In this document: positions 16,675-25,252 of the stretch, piece by piece
Layout of the letters: the number at the start of each line of letters is the position of its first letter
How positions within the stretch are numbered: position 1 is the first letter of the stretch
Assembly (NCBI RefSeq): GCF_004336805.1
Contig: NZ_SJXM01000001.1
Span: forward strand, 1-64,000
Direction: 5' to 3'
Length of the DNA stretch: 64,000 bases
Source of the DNA: Aeromicrobium sp. IC_218
Lineage (GTDB): Bacteria; Actinomycetota; Actinomycetes; Propionibacteriales; Nocardioidaceae
The notes under the pieces: generated by a model
What the model saw: only the letters and a program-made list of their open reading frames with translations
Told to the model about the DNA's origin: nothing
Database searches by the model: none
Program-made: the position numbers and the translations under genes

Positions 16675-17883
16675 GTGGCACTCGTGTCGGACGGGCTCGG
16701 GCCGGTCGACGAACGACGACAGCGCGTCGTCGAGAGCGTCGGCATCCTCGACCAGGCCCACCAGGAGCGGCTCGACCGCATCACCCGCATGGCGACCGTC
16801 GCGTTCGGGGTCCCGCTGGCCTCCATCACGATGCTCGACGGCGAGCTCGTGCGCTTCCCCTCCGCGATCGGCATGGAGGCGCGTCCGATGGCCCGGCGCG
16901 ACACCTTCTGCGACCGCTCGGTCCGCATCGGCGGCAGCGTGGTCTCCCGCGACACCCTGACCGACCCCCGCTTCCGCGACCTCGCGCTGGTCCACGCCGA
17001 CCCGCCGTTCCGCTTCTACGCCGCCCATCCGCTGTGCGACCCGTTCGGCAACGTGATGGGCACGTTCTGCGTCTACGACCACGAGCCGCGAGAGTTCGAC
17101 GAGCGCGACCAGCGGCTGCTGGCCGAGATGGGCGCCTGGGCCGAGGTCGAGGTGCTCGCCCTGGCCGAGATGTCCCGCGCGCACGACGCCCAGGTCTCGA
17201 TGCTCCCCTCGGCCCCGATCGACCGCGGCTCGTGGCACGTCGACGGCATCTGCCTGCCCGCCCTGTCGGTCGGCGGCGACTACTTCGACTACGCGCTCGA
17301 GGACGAGGTCCTGCACTTCGGCCTCGGCGACGTGATGGGCAAGGGCACCGCGGCCGCCCTCATCGGCGCCGGCATGCGGGTCGCGCTGCGCTCGGCCCAC
17401 CTCGCCGTCGTCCACGGTGCCGACCTCGGGCTCGTGCTCGACCGGCTCGAGCAGGGCGCGGCGTCCGACCTGGACCGGGCCGGCTCGTTCGTCACCCTGT
17501 TCGAGGGCGTGGTCGACCTGACCACGGGGAACCTGCGCTACGCCGACGCCGGGCTCGGCCTGGCGCTCCTCGTGCGGGCCGACGGCAGCTACGAGCAGCT
17601 CTCGGGCGGCGACCTGCCGATCGGCGTCATGCCGGGCTCGGGGTTCCACCAGCACGAGCGCACCGTCGAGGACGGCGACCGCGTCCTCGTCTTCAGCGAC
17701 GGGGTGCTCGACCTGCTCGACGACCCGGACGACTGGATGCCTCCCCTGGCGGCCCTGCTCCACAGCGCGGACGACCCGCGCGACGTCCTCGGCCAGATCA
17801 TGATGCTGGCGATCGACCGCACCCCGGTCGACGACGTGACCGCCCTGGTGGTGTGCCGCCGTCCGGCCGGGCGGTCCGCGTGA
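16675..17883 (+). CDS. GAF-domain PP2C (SpoIIE-type) serine phosphatase
   Basis: A 402-residue cytoplasmic phosphatase. Residues about 34-165 are a GAF sensor domain (ASITMLDGELVRFPSAIG, then HPLCDPFGNVMGTFCVYDH). Residues about 190-395 are the SpoIIE/RsbU-type catalytic domain with metal-binding aspartates in GGDYFD (200-205), GDVMGKG (218-224), VFSDGVLDL and DDVTALVV. The family dephosphorylates STAS-domain anti-sigma antagonists; such a protein is encoded two genes downstream. It starts at GTG after GGGGAAGGGG, and its stop overlaps the glycosyltransferase start (GTGA). The sensed ligand is unknown. Confidence 0.9.
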   Translation: MALVSDGLGPVDERRQRVVESVGILDQAHQERLDRITRMATVAFGVPLASITMLDGELVRFPSAIGMEARPMARRDTFCDRSVRIGGSVVSRDTLTDPRFRDLALVHADPPFRFYAAHPLCDPFGNVMGTFCVYDHEPREFDERDQRLLAEMGAWAEVEVLALAEMSRAHDAQVSMLPSAPIDRGSWHVDGICLPALSVGGDYFDYALEDEVLHFGLGDVMGKGTAAALIGAGMRVALRSAHLAVVHGADLGLVLDRLEQGAASDLDRAGSFVTLFEGVVDLTTGNLRYADAGLGLALLVRADGSYEQLSGGDLPIGVMPGSGFHQHERTVEDGDRVLVFSDGVLDLLDDPDDWMPPLAALLHSADDPRDVLGQIMMLAIDRTPVDDVTALVVCRRPAGRSA

Positions 17884-19850
17884 GCCGCCGCCTCCTGCTG
17901 ATCCGGGTCATCGTCGTCCTCACGGCGGTCCTGGGCGTCAACTACGTGCTGTGGCGCTGGCTGTTCTCGGTGCACTGGTCGGCGTGGTGGATCGCCGTCC
18001 CGCTCGTCGTCGCCGAGACCTACAGCCTCATCGACTCGCTGCTGTTCGGCATGACCATGTGGCGGCTCAAGGAGCGCGGCGAGCCGCCGGCCCCGCCCGA
18101 GGACGCCACGGTCGACGTCTTCATCACGACCTACAACGAGCCGATCGAGCTGGTCATGCGCACCGCCCGTGCCGCGCAGGCCATCAGCTACCCGCACACG
18201 ACCTGGATCCTGGACGACGGCAACCGCGACGACCTGCGCGCGGTCGCCGAGGCCGAGGGCATCGGGGTGATCAACCGCTCGGGCGACTGGACCCCCGACC
18301 GTCCGCGGCACGCGAAGGCCGGCAACCTCAACAACGCGCTGCTGGCCACCGAGGGTGAGTTCCTGCTGATCCTGGACGCCGACCAGGTGCCCAAGCCCGA
18401 GATCCTCGACCGCACCCTCGGCTGGTTCCGCGACGACCAGATGGCCCTGGTGCAGACCCCGCAGTGGTTCGAGAACGTCCCCGACGACGACCCGCTCGGC
18501 AGCCAGGCGCCGCTGTTCTACGGCCCGATCCAGCAGGGCAAGGACGGCTGGAACGCGGCGTTCTTCTGCGGCTCCAACGCCGTCATCCGGCGTGAGGCGC
18601 TCATGATGCTCGGCGTCACGCGCTACGCCGGCGAGGTCGAGATCGGCGTCCACCGCGCCCTGCGCACCGCCAAGCGGGTCCTGGCCCGGGCCCGCAAGGA
18701 GCTCGGCCCCGACGACGAGACGGCCCGCCGCGCGCTCGACCTGGTCGGCTACGAGATCGGCCGGGCCCGGCGCGAGATCGCCCGCGGCATCGCGCTGGCC
18801 GACGTCACCTACCGCTTCCAGCGCCGCATGGACGACGTGCGGCGCACCCTGGTCGACGCCGACCTGCAGGCGCTGCAGGCCGACCTGGCCGAGATCGCGG
18901 CGATGGAGCAGCAGGCCGACGCCCAGGGCGGCACCGGCCTGGCCACCATCGACGAGACGACGCTGGAGCACATGGCCTCGCGCGACTGGTCGCCGCTGGG
19001 CGCGGTCGAGACCGTCTCCGCGCTGGTGTCGGCGGTCGACGTCGACCGCGGCGAGGAGGCCCAGCCGGTCATGCCGCTGGCCACCATCTCGGTCACCGAG
19101 GACATGGCCACCTGCATGCGGCTGCACGGCCTGGGCTGGCGCACCGCGTACCACGACGAGGTGCTCGCGCACGGCCTCGCGCCCGAGGACCTGCCCACGA
19201 TGCTGACCCAGCGCCTGCGCTGGGCGCAGGGCACGATGCAGGTCCTGTTCCGCGAGAACCCGCTCGCCCAGCGCCGGCTGAGGTGGTCGCAGCGGCTGAT
19301 GTACTTCGCCACCATGTGGTCGTACCTCTCGGGCTTCGCCGCGCTGGTCTACCTCGCCGCACCGATCCTGTACCTGGCCGTCGGGGTGCTGCCGGTCCAG
19401 GCCTACGGGCCGGACTTCTTCATCCGGCTCGTCCCGTTCCTGATCGTCAACCAGCTGCTGTTCGTGGTGGTGGCGGCCGGACGCCCGACGTGGCGCGGGC
19501 AGCAGTACTCGCTGGCGCTGTTCCCGACCTGGATCAAGGCGTTCACCTCGGCCTTCGGCAACGTGTTCCTGCGCCGCGACCTCGACTTCGCCGTCACCCC
19601 CAAGACCCGGCCGGCCAGCACCGGCCCGGCCTGGCACCTGGTGCGCCCGCAGCTGTGGGCCATGGGTGCGCTCGCCGGCGCCGCCGTCATCGGCGCGGTG
19701 CGGTACGCCGTGGGCCAGGCGACGCTCGTGGGCTGGTCGCTGAACACCCTCTGGGTGATCTTCGACCTGGCCATCTTCAGCATCATCATCCGCGCGGCTC
19801 GCTACCGAGGGTTCGAGCCCGACCTCGAGGAGGACCATGACCGACTTTGA
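17880..19850 (+). CDS. Cellulose-synthase-like membrane glycosyltransferase (GT2) with a helical insertion
   Basis: A 656-residue processive-type GT2 enzyme. Two N-terminal membrane helices (about 5-55) precede the catalytic domain. It carries DDG (112-114), DAD (166-168), QTPQWF (192), FFCGSNAVIRR (228-238), TED (406-408) and QRLRW (444-448), the complete set for a CesA-like synthase. Several membrane helices follow (470-535, 590-640). Between NAVIRR and TED, normally about 30 residues apart, sits a Glu/Arg/Ala-rich helical insert of about 150 residues (246-400). No PilZ domain is seen, so direct c-di-GMP control is unlikely. The product sugar cannot be told from sequence. Confidence 0.88.
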   Translation: MSRRLLLIRVIVVLTAVLGVNYVLWRWLFSVHWSAWWIAVPLVVAETYSLIDSLLFGMTMWRLKERGEPPAPPEDATVDVFITTYNEPIELVMRTARAAQAISYPHTTWILDDGNRDDLRAVAEAEGIGVINRSGDWTPDRPRHAKAGNLNNALLATEGEFLLILDADQVPKPEILDRTLGWFRDDQMALVQTPQWFENVPDDDPLGSQAPLFYGPIQQGKDGWNAAFFCGSNAVIRREALMMLGVTRYAGEVEIGVHRALRTAKRVLARARKELGPDDETARRALDLVGYEIGRARREIARGIALADVTYRFQRRMDDVRRTLVDADLQALQADLAEIAAMEQQADAQGGTGLATIDETTLEHMASRDWSPLGAVETVSALVSAVDVDRGEEAQPVMPLATISVTEDMATCMRLHGLGWRTAYHDEVLAHGLAPEDLPTMLTQRLRWAQGTMQVLFRENPLAQRRLRWSQRLMYFATMWSYLSGFAALVYLAAPILYLAVGVLPVQAYGPDFFIRLVPFLIVNQLLFVVVAAGRPTWRGQQYSLALFPTWIKAFTSAFGNVFLRRDLDFAVTPKTRPASTGPAWHLVRPQLWAMGALAGAAVIGAVRYAVGQATLVGWSLNTLWVIFDLAIFSIIIRAARYRGFEPDLEEDHDRL

Positions 19851-20172
19851 CGTGAGGACCGATGCCCGGGGCATCGGGATCGTGACGCCGAAGGGGCGGC
19901 TGAACATGGTCTCGGCCAAGCAGCTGCGCACCGCGGTCGCCGAGCTCGTCGACGCCGGCACCACCAAGGTGGTCGTCGACCTGGCCGAGACGACGTTCCT
20001 GGACTCGTCCGGGCTCGGCGCCCTGGTCGCCGGGCTCAAGTCCGCCCGGCAGGCCGGCGGCGACCTGCGGATCGCCCGGCCGACCCAGCAGGTGGTGACC
20101 GTCCTCGGACTCACCAACATGGACAAGGTCCTGCGCCCGCGGGAGTCGGTGGACGGAGCCTTCGATGGCTGA
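19837..20172 (+). CDS. STAS-domain anti-sigma-factor-antagonist-type protein
   Basis: A 111-residue single-domain STAS protein of the SpoIIAA/RsbV type. The phosphorylation loop FLDSSGLGALV places the conserved phosphorylatable serine at residue 58, as in SpoIIAA. The family binds a GHKL kinase when unphosphorylated, is phosphorylated by it and is reset by a PP2C phosphatase. Both partners are encoded in this operon. It overlaps the glycosyltransferase gene by 14 bases and the kinase gene by eight. No sigma gene is present in the unit, so its output target is open. Confidence 0.92.
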   Translation: MTDFDVRTDARGIGIVTPKGRLNMVSAKQLRTAVAELVDAGTTKVVVDLAETTFLDSSGLGALVAGLKSARQAGGDLRIARPTQQVVTVLGLTNMDKVLRPRESVDGAFDG

Positions 20173-20596
20173 GCCGGTGCGCCTCACCCTCGCGACCGGC
20201 GTCGAGGAGACCGCGGTCGACCAGACCCACGACCTGCTGCAGGAGCTGTGGGAGCAGGTGCCCGACGTCGGCGACCTCGACCGCATCCGGGTGGAGACGG
20301 CGGTCGCCGAGATCATCGGCAACATCGTCCGGCACACCCGCCGGCTCGACGCCCCCGGCTCGGACAGCCGCCGGGTGCAGGTGTCGGTCTGGTGCAGCCC
20401 CGACGAGGTCGGTGCCGAGTTCGTCGACAACGGCCTGCCGGCGGCGATCGACCTGAGCGACGTGACGATGCCCGACCTGGACGCCGAGTCCGGCCGCGGG
20501 CTCGCGCTCGCCCTGGCCGCGGTCGACCAGCTCGACTACGAGCGGTCCTCGGGACGCAACCTGTGGCGGCTGAGCTGCCGGCGGGGCGGCGCGTGA
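20165..20596 (+). CDS. RsbW/SpoIIAB-type histidine-kinase-like ATPase (serine kinase)
   Basis: A 143-residue GHKL ATPase. The N-box is ETAVAEIIGNIVRHT, the G1 box lies in EFVDNGLP and the G2 box in ESGRGLALAL. Together they give the nucleotide pocket of anti-sigma serine kinases. Its expected substrate is the STAS protein encoded just upstream. It overlaps both neighbours (eight bases upstream; GTGA downstream), so stoichiometric co-expression is likely. Which protein it sequesters when not bound to the antagonist is unknown. Confidence 0.9.
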   Translation: MAEPVRLTLATGVEETAVDQTHDLLQELWEQVPDVGDLDRIRVETAVAEIIGNIVRHTRRLDAPGSDSRRVQVSVWCSPDEVGAEFVDNGLPAAIDLSDVTMPDLDAESGRGLALALAAVDQLDYERSSGRNLWRLSCRRGGA

Positions 20597-23061
20597 GCGG
20601 TCGTCCCCCCACGACCGTCCACGTCCTGCTCGCCGCTCTCGTCGGCCTGCTCCTGACCCTCGTCGGCGCGCCCGCCCAGGCCGTCCCGGACGGGCCCGAC
20701 GCGGACCGTGCCTGGTTCGGCCCGAACCTGGACTGGGAGAAGCAGACCGCCACGGGCTACGCCGAGCACCTGGGGGCGAGCCCGTCGCTGTACGCGCAGC
20801 GCGTCCACTACCCGCTCGCCGCCGACGACGTCACCTACCTGGACCAGTTCGTCCAGCAGGCCACCTCGCAGGGTGCCGTGGCCGTCGTGGAGCTGCAGCC
20901 GCAGGTGCCGCTGGACCAGCTCACCGAGGCCGACGCCGAGCGCCTTGCCGACCGGCTGGCCGGGCTCGAGCGGGAGCGTGACGCCGAGGTGCTCGTGCGC
21001 TTCGCTCCCGAGATGAACGCCAGCTGGGTCACCTGGGGCCAGTCGCCCACCGACTACCGGCGCGCCTTCCGCGTCGTGGCCGACGCCGTCCACGCCGACG
21101 CGCCGAACGCGGCCATGGTCTGGTCGCCGGCCTACGGCGCCGGCTACCCGTACGGCACCGCGTACGGCGCCCTGGAGTCGGTCGACCCCGAGCGGTCCGC
21201 CGCCCTCGACACGGACGACGACGGCGACGTCACCGAGGCCGACGACCCCTACGGGCCGTACTACCCCGGCGACGAGGCGGTCGACTGGGTCGGCCTGTCG
21301 CTGTACCACTTCGGCGAGGTGCAGGACTTCGGCGAGAACGTCCGGCCCGACGACGGCGACTTCGCCGCCCGGCTGGACGAGCAGGCCGGCTACGGCGACG
21401 AGCGCCGCCGCCGATCCTTCTACGACCGGTTCGCCGAGGGTCGCGACAAGCCGATGCTGGTCGAGACCGGCGCGCTCTACAACGTCGAGGCGCGCGGCGG
21501 CGACGGCGAGCTCGACGTCAAGCGCACGTGGTGGCGCCAGGTGCTCGCCGAGCTGCCGTCGCACCCGCAGGTCGACGGCGTCACCTGGCTCGAGCTGCGC
21601 CGCCAGGAGGCCGAGGCCGACGGCGACGTGGTCGACTGGCGCGCCGTCCACCGCGACGACCTGGCCGACGACCTGCGTGCCGACCTCGAGGACTCGAGCG
21701 TCGACCTGGGCCCGGTCACCCGGGTGCTGGACCAGGAGTCCGGCAACGAGGCGAGCCAGCAGGGCTGGCAGCCCGACGACGTCAGCGCCGAGATGGGCTG
21801 GATCGTCCTCTGCGTCGTCCTGCTCGCCGTCGCCTACCTGTTCTCCGGGTTCGCCGGCCGGTACCTCCGGTCGTGGCGGTACCCGGACGAGGACGACCCG
21901 CGCGACCGGCGGCTGGACCTGTTCCGCGGCTGGATCATCCTCGCCGTGGTCATCACCCACATCGAGGTCAGCGGTCCGTACTCGTACGTCACGCTCAACG
22001 CGATCGGCGCGATCACCGGCGCGGAGATGTTCGTGCTGCTCTCCGGCGTCGTGCTGGGCATGATCTACGCCCCCACCGTGAAGCGGTTCGGCGAGTGGGC
22101 CACCGCGGTGATGATGCTGCGCCGCGCCCGCAAGCAGTACCTCGTGGCCCTGGCCGTGGTGATGATCGTCTACCTCCTCAGCCTGCTGCCGTTCGTCGAC
22201 GCCTCGGTGATCACCACGTTCACCGACCGCGGCACGGGCAGCGAGGGCGAGGGCGCGCAGGGCCTCGTCTACGACCTGTACGCCAACGCGCCGCGGCTGT
22301 TCGACTACCCGCCGCCCTGGTACGCGGTGAAGCAGCTCCTGCTCCTGCAGATCGGTCCGTGGGTCTTCAACATCATGGGCCTGTTCGTGGTCCTGAGCCT
22401 GCTGCTGCCGGTCATCATGTGGTTCGTCCGGCGCGGCATGTGGTGGCTCGTGCTGGCCGTGAGCTGGGGGCTGTACCTGCTCGACGCGGCGTACAGCGTC
22501 CGCGTGCTGCCCTCGCAGTTCCAGGACGTCTTCCCGCTGCTGACCTGGCAGCTGCCGTTCATGCACGGGCTCGTGCTGGGGCACTACCGGCGCCATGTCC
22601 AGCGGGCGCTCACCACGCGCCTGGGCAAGGTGCTGGTGGGCGTCGTGGTCGTCGGGTACGCCGCCGCGCTGGGCTACCTGTGGCTGTGCCACCGCGTCGA
22701 GGTACGACCGGACCTGCTCCCCGCGAACGCCTACGGGTACCTGTACGACCACGCGTACATCCGCGTGTTCCTGCAGTGGGGCCGCCTGCTCGACCTCGCC
22801 GTCATGCTCGTGGTCGCGTACGCGTTCCTGACCACGTGCTGGAAGCCGGTGAACGCCGTGATCGGCTGGCTGTGGATCCCGCTCGGCCAGGCCAGCCTGT
22901 ACGTGTTCATCGTCCACGTGTTCTTCGTGCTCGCCGTGGGCAACATCCCCGGCCTGGACCGCATGAGCATCTGGCAGGGCGTGCTGGTCCACACCGTCGT
23001 CATCCTGACCCTCTGGGTCATGGTGAAGAAGAAGTTCCTGTTCTCGGTCATCCCACGCTGA
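20593..23061 (+). CDS. Secreted GH26-like domain fused to an OpgC-type membrane acyltransferase
   Basis: An 822-residue two-part protein. A signal peptide or membrane anchor (1-30) precedes an extracellular glycoside-hydrolase-like domain (about 40-345). Its VRFAPEMNASWVTWG (Glu140) and KPMLVETGALY (Glu291) fit the acid/base and nucleophile pair of clan A, closest to GH26. An EF-hand-like DTDDDGDVTEAD (206-217) lies inside it. After a membrane helix (402-420) comes an OpgC-like domain (RRLDLFRGWIILAVVITHIE) with about nine more helices, a family that puts succinyl or acyl groups on surface glucans. It likely trims and decorates the product of the upstream synthase (inference). Confidence 0.8.
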   Translation: MSGRPPTTVHVLLAALVGLLLTLVGAPAQAVPDGPDADRAWFGPNLDWEKQTATGYAEHLGASPSLYAQRVHYPLAADDVTYLDQFVQQATSQGAVAVVELQPQVPLDQLTEADAERLADRLAGLERERDAEVLVRFAPEMNASWVTWGQSPTDYRRAFRVVADAVHADAPNAAMVWSPAYGAGYPYGTAYGALESVDPERSAALDTDDDGDVTEADDPYGPYYPGDEAVDWVGLSLYHFGEVQDFGENVRPDDGDFAARLDEQAGYGDERRRRSFYDRFAEGRDKPMLVETGALYNVEARGGDGELDVKRTWWRQVLAELPSHPQVDGVTWLELRRQEAEADGDVVDWRAVHRDDLADDLRADLEDSSVDLGPVTRVLDQESGNEASQQGWQPDDVSAEMGWIVLCVVLLAVAYLFSGFAGRYLRSWRYPDEDDPRDRRLDLFRGWIILAVVITHIEVSGPYSYVTLNAIGAITGAEMFVLLSGVVLGMIYAPTVKRFGEWATAVMMLRRARKQYLVALAVVMIVYLLSLLPFVDASVITTFTDRGTGSEGEGAQGLVYDLYANAPRLFDYPPPWYAVKQLLLLQIGPWVFNIMGLFVVLSLLLPVIMWFVRRGMWWLVLAVSWGLYLLDAAYSVRVLPSQFQDVFPLLTWQLPFMHGLVLGHYRRHVQRALTTRLGKVLVGVVVVGYAAALGYLWLCHRVEVRPDLLPANAYGYLYDHAYIRVFLQWGRLLDLAVMLVVAYAFLTTCWKPVNAVIGWLWIPLGQASLYVFIVHVFFVLAVGNIPGLDRMSIWQGVLVHTVVILTLWVMVKKKFLFSVIPR

Positions 23062-23128
23062 GCGGTCCGGTCCTCCGGCCGGCGCGGACGCCCTAGGCTC
23101 GTCGCGTCCCGCGCCGATCGGAGGGTGC

Positions 23129-24328
23129 ATGCGCGACAGCCGTCCGTACGTCGCCGGGCTGGTGGCCGCCCTCGTGGGGTTCACCAGCTCCTTCGCCGTC
23201 GTCCTCGCCGGCCTCGTCGCGGTGGGCGCCTCGACCGAGCAGGCGGCTTCCGGCCTGCTGGTGCTGTGCGCGGTCCAGGGCGTGGGCATGCTCGTGCTCG
23301 CGCTGCGCACCCGGCAGCCGCTCACGCTGGCCTGGTCCACGCCCGGCGCCGCCCTGCTGGCCTCGACCGGCACGGTCGACGGTGGGTGGGCCGCCGCGGT
23401 CGGTGGCTTCGGCGTCTGCGGGCTGCTCGTGCTCCTGACCGCGCTGTGGCCGGCGCTCGGCGGGCTGGTCGCCCGCGTGCCAGTGCCCGTGGCCCAGGCG
23501 ATGCTGGCCGGCGTGGTGCTGCCGCTGTGCCTGGCCCCGGTGCGCTCGCTCGAGCAGGACGCCTGGCCGGTGGTGCCGGTGCTGGCCACCTGGCTCGTGC
23601 TGGTGCTGCTGTCGCCGCGCTGGGCCGCGCCCGGCGCCCTCGTGGCCGCGCTCGTCGTCGCGGTCGCGGCCGGGCCGGACGCGTCCCTGGTCGTCGCCCC
23701 CGACCTGTCGTGGACCACGCCGGTGCTCACGGTCGGCGGTGTGGTCGGCGTGGCCCTGCCCCTGTTCGTGGTGACCATGGCGTCGCAGAACGTCCCGGGC
23801 GTCGCGGTCATGAAGGCGCACGGCTACGACGTCCCGTGGCGCCCGGCGATGCTGACCACGGGCCTGGGCACCGCCGTGGCCGCGCCGTTCGGCGGGCACG
23901 CGGTGAACCTGGCCGCGATCAGCGCCGCGCTCGCCGCCGGGCCGGACGCCGGGCCCGACCCCAGCCGTCGCTGGCGGGCCGCCGTGTCGGCGGGCGGGGC
24001 GTACCTCGTGCTCGCCGTCGTCTCGGCCTCGCTCGTCGGCCTCGTGACGTCCGCCCCCGCGGGCGTCGTGCAGGCCGCGGCCGGCCTCGCCCTCGTCCCG
24101 GTGCTGGGGGCCGCGCTCGCCGCGGCCACGTCCGACCCCGCGTCGCGCGAGGCCGCCGTGGTCACCTTCGTCGTCGCCGCGTCGGGCACCGCGCTGGCCG
24201 GGGTGGGGGCCGCGTTCTGGTCGCTGGTGGCGGGCGTCGCGGTCCACCTGCTCGTCCGGACGCGGACGCTTCGAGAGGCGCGCCGAGCCGACCCGTCGCA
24301 CGATGGAGGTCCGCCCACCGACTCATAG
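23129..24328 (+). CDS. BenE-family benzoate/proton symporter-like transporter
   Basis: A 399-residue membrane protein with about twelve hydrophobic helices. The family hallmarks are GFTSSFAVVLAGLVAVGAS near the start, the AWSTPGAALLAS loop, and MASQNVPGVAVMKAHGY followed by FGGHAVNLAAISAALAAGP. The BenE family includes benzoate transporters, but substrate is often unproven, and no benzoate catabolic gene lies nearby. It starts at ATG 23129 with GGAGGG upstream, 67 bases after the OpgC gene, so it may be separately expressed. Confidence 0.88.
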   Translation: MRDSRPYVAGLVAALVGFTSSFAVVLAGLVAVGASTEQAASGLLVLCAVQGVGMLVLALRTRQPLTLAWSTPGAALLASTGTVDGGWAAAVGGFGVCGLLVLLTALWPALGGLVARVPVPVAQAMLAGVVLPLCLAPVRSLEQDAWPVVPVLATWLVLVLLSPRWAAPGALVAALVVAVAAGPDASLVVAPDLSWTTPVLTVGGVVGVALPLFVVTMASQNVPGVAVMKAHGYDVPWRPAMLTTGLGTAVAAPFGGHAVNLAAISAALAAGPDAGPDPSRRWRAAVSAGGAYLVLAVVSASLVGLVTSAPAGVVQAAAGLALVPVLGAALAAATSDPASREAAVVTFVVAASGTALAGVGAAFWSLVAGVAVHLLVRTRTLREARRADPSHDGGPPTDS

Positions 24329-24339
24329 GAGTGGTACGA

Positions 24340-24672
24340 GTGAAGAAGATCACCCTGCTGGCCTCGGCCGGCATCGGCTACGTGCTGGGCACCCGCGCAG
24401 GCCGCGAGCGCTACGAGCAGATCAAGAGCCAGGCCGACAAGATCTGGCGCAAGCCCCAGGTGCAGTCCGCCGTCGACGACGCGACCACCTACGCCAAGAG
24501 CACCGCCAGCGACCTGGGCAGCAAGGCCTCGGACGCCGCGTCGCAGGCCAAGGACGCCGCGAGCAGCAAGCTGTCCGGCTCCTCGGACTCCGGCTCCGGC
24601 TCGAGCCCGTCCGGCTCCGCCGGCAGCCCGTCGTCGACCCACGGCGACCCGGTCGATCCCCAGCAGCCGTGA
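24340..24672 (+). CDS. YtxH-like small membrane-associated protein
   Basis: A 110-residue protein: one hydrophobic N-terminal segment (TLLASAGIGYVLGTRAGRER), then a helical Ala/Lys/Asp/Ser repeat region and a Ser/Gly-rich tail. This resembles YtxH/late-embryogenesis-like stress proteins common in actinobacteria. The GTG at 24340 is preferred because AGGAG lies eight bases upstream. It overlaps the next gene (GTGA), so the three small envelope genes here probably form one operon. The function is not established. Confidence 0.75.
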   Translation: MKKITLLASAGIGYVLGTRAGRERYEQIKSQADKIWRKPQVQSAVDDATTYAKSTASDLGSKASDAASQAKDAASSKLSGSSDSGSGSSPSGSAGSPSSTHGDPVDPQQP

Positions 24673-25061
24673 CCGGCGCGCCGCAGGACCGCTCGACCGG
24701 TGAGCTGCTCAGCGCGCTGAGCGAGCAGGTCTCGACCCTCGTGCGGGACGAGATGCGCCTGGCGCGCGCCGAGATGAGCGAGGCCGGCAAGCGCTACGGG
24801 ATCGGGGCCGGCATGTTCGGCGGCGCCGGGCTCGTCGCGCTCTACGGCCTGGGCGTGCTCATCGCCGCCGCCGTCCTGGGGCTCGCCGCCGCGGTCGACG
24901 CCTGGTTGGCCGCGCTGATCGTCGCCGTCGTGCTGTTCGTCGTCGCCGGCGTCCTGGCGCTCGTCGGCAAGAAGAACGTCGACAAGGCGCCGAGCTTCCC
25001 GGGCAACCGGGTCGAGAGCGTGAAGGCCGACGTCGAGGCCGCGAAGGAGCGTCATGTCTGA
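24669..25061 (+). CDS. Actinobacterial holin-X-type membrane protein
   Basis: A 130-residue protein. A conserved amphipathic region (STGELLSALSEQVSTLVRDE, then MRLARAEMSEAGKRYG) precedes two closely spaced membrane helices (about 48-100). This is the layout of the phage_holin_3_6 / Holin-X family, widespread on actinobacterial chromosomes and usually not phage-derived. There are no phage genes nearby, so a general envelope role is more likely. It overlaps its neighbours at both ends and precedes a DUF3618 gene, the usual partner. Confidence 0.8.
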   Translation: MTGAPQDRSTGELLSALSEQVSTLVRDEMRLARAEMSEAGKRYGIGAGMFGGAGLVALYGLGVLIAAAVLGLAAAVDAWLAALIVAVVLFVVAGVLALVGKKNVDKAPSFPGNRVESVKADVEAAKERHV

Positions 25062-25239
25062 GACCACCCGCATCGAGCACGAGATCGAGCAGACCCGGGC
25101 CGACCTGGCCGCCACGGTCGACGCCCTGGCCGCCAAGGTCGAGGCGACCGAGCAGCGGCTCAAGGCCCCGCTCGTCGTCGTCGCCGGCATCGCCGCCGGC
25201 GCCGTCGTCGGCCTGGTCGTGCAGCACCTGCGGCGCTAG
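25054..25239 (+). CDS. DUF3618-type small membrane protein
   Basis: A 61-residue protein with the DUF3618 start TTRIEHEIEQTRADLAATVD, a short coiled coil and one C-terminal membrane helix (VVAGIAAGAVVGLVVQHL) ending in RR. Genes of this family commonly sit after Holin-X and YtxH-like genes in actinobacteria, as here. Its role is unknown. It overlaps the upstream gene by eight bases and is followed by a strong terminator. Confidence 0.82.
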   Translation: MSETTRIEHEIEQTRADLAATVDALAAKVEATEQRLKAPLVVVAGIAAGAVVGLVVQHLRR

Positions 25240-25252
25240 ACCGCGCCGTCCC

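Noticed and set aside
20536-23811. Open frame of 1091 codons on the minus strand, opposite the GH26-OpgC gene
   Set aside because: Composition is His/Asp/Val/Gln-rich antisense sequence and it crosses several real genes on the other strand.
24669-25239. Prophage remnant suggested by the holin-type gene
   Set aside because: Holin-X and DUF3618 genes are ordinary actinobacterial chromosome genes; no integrase, terminase, capsid or attachment repeats are nearby.
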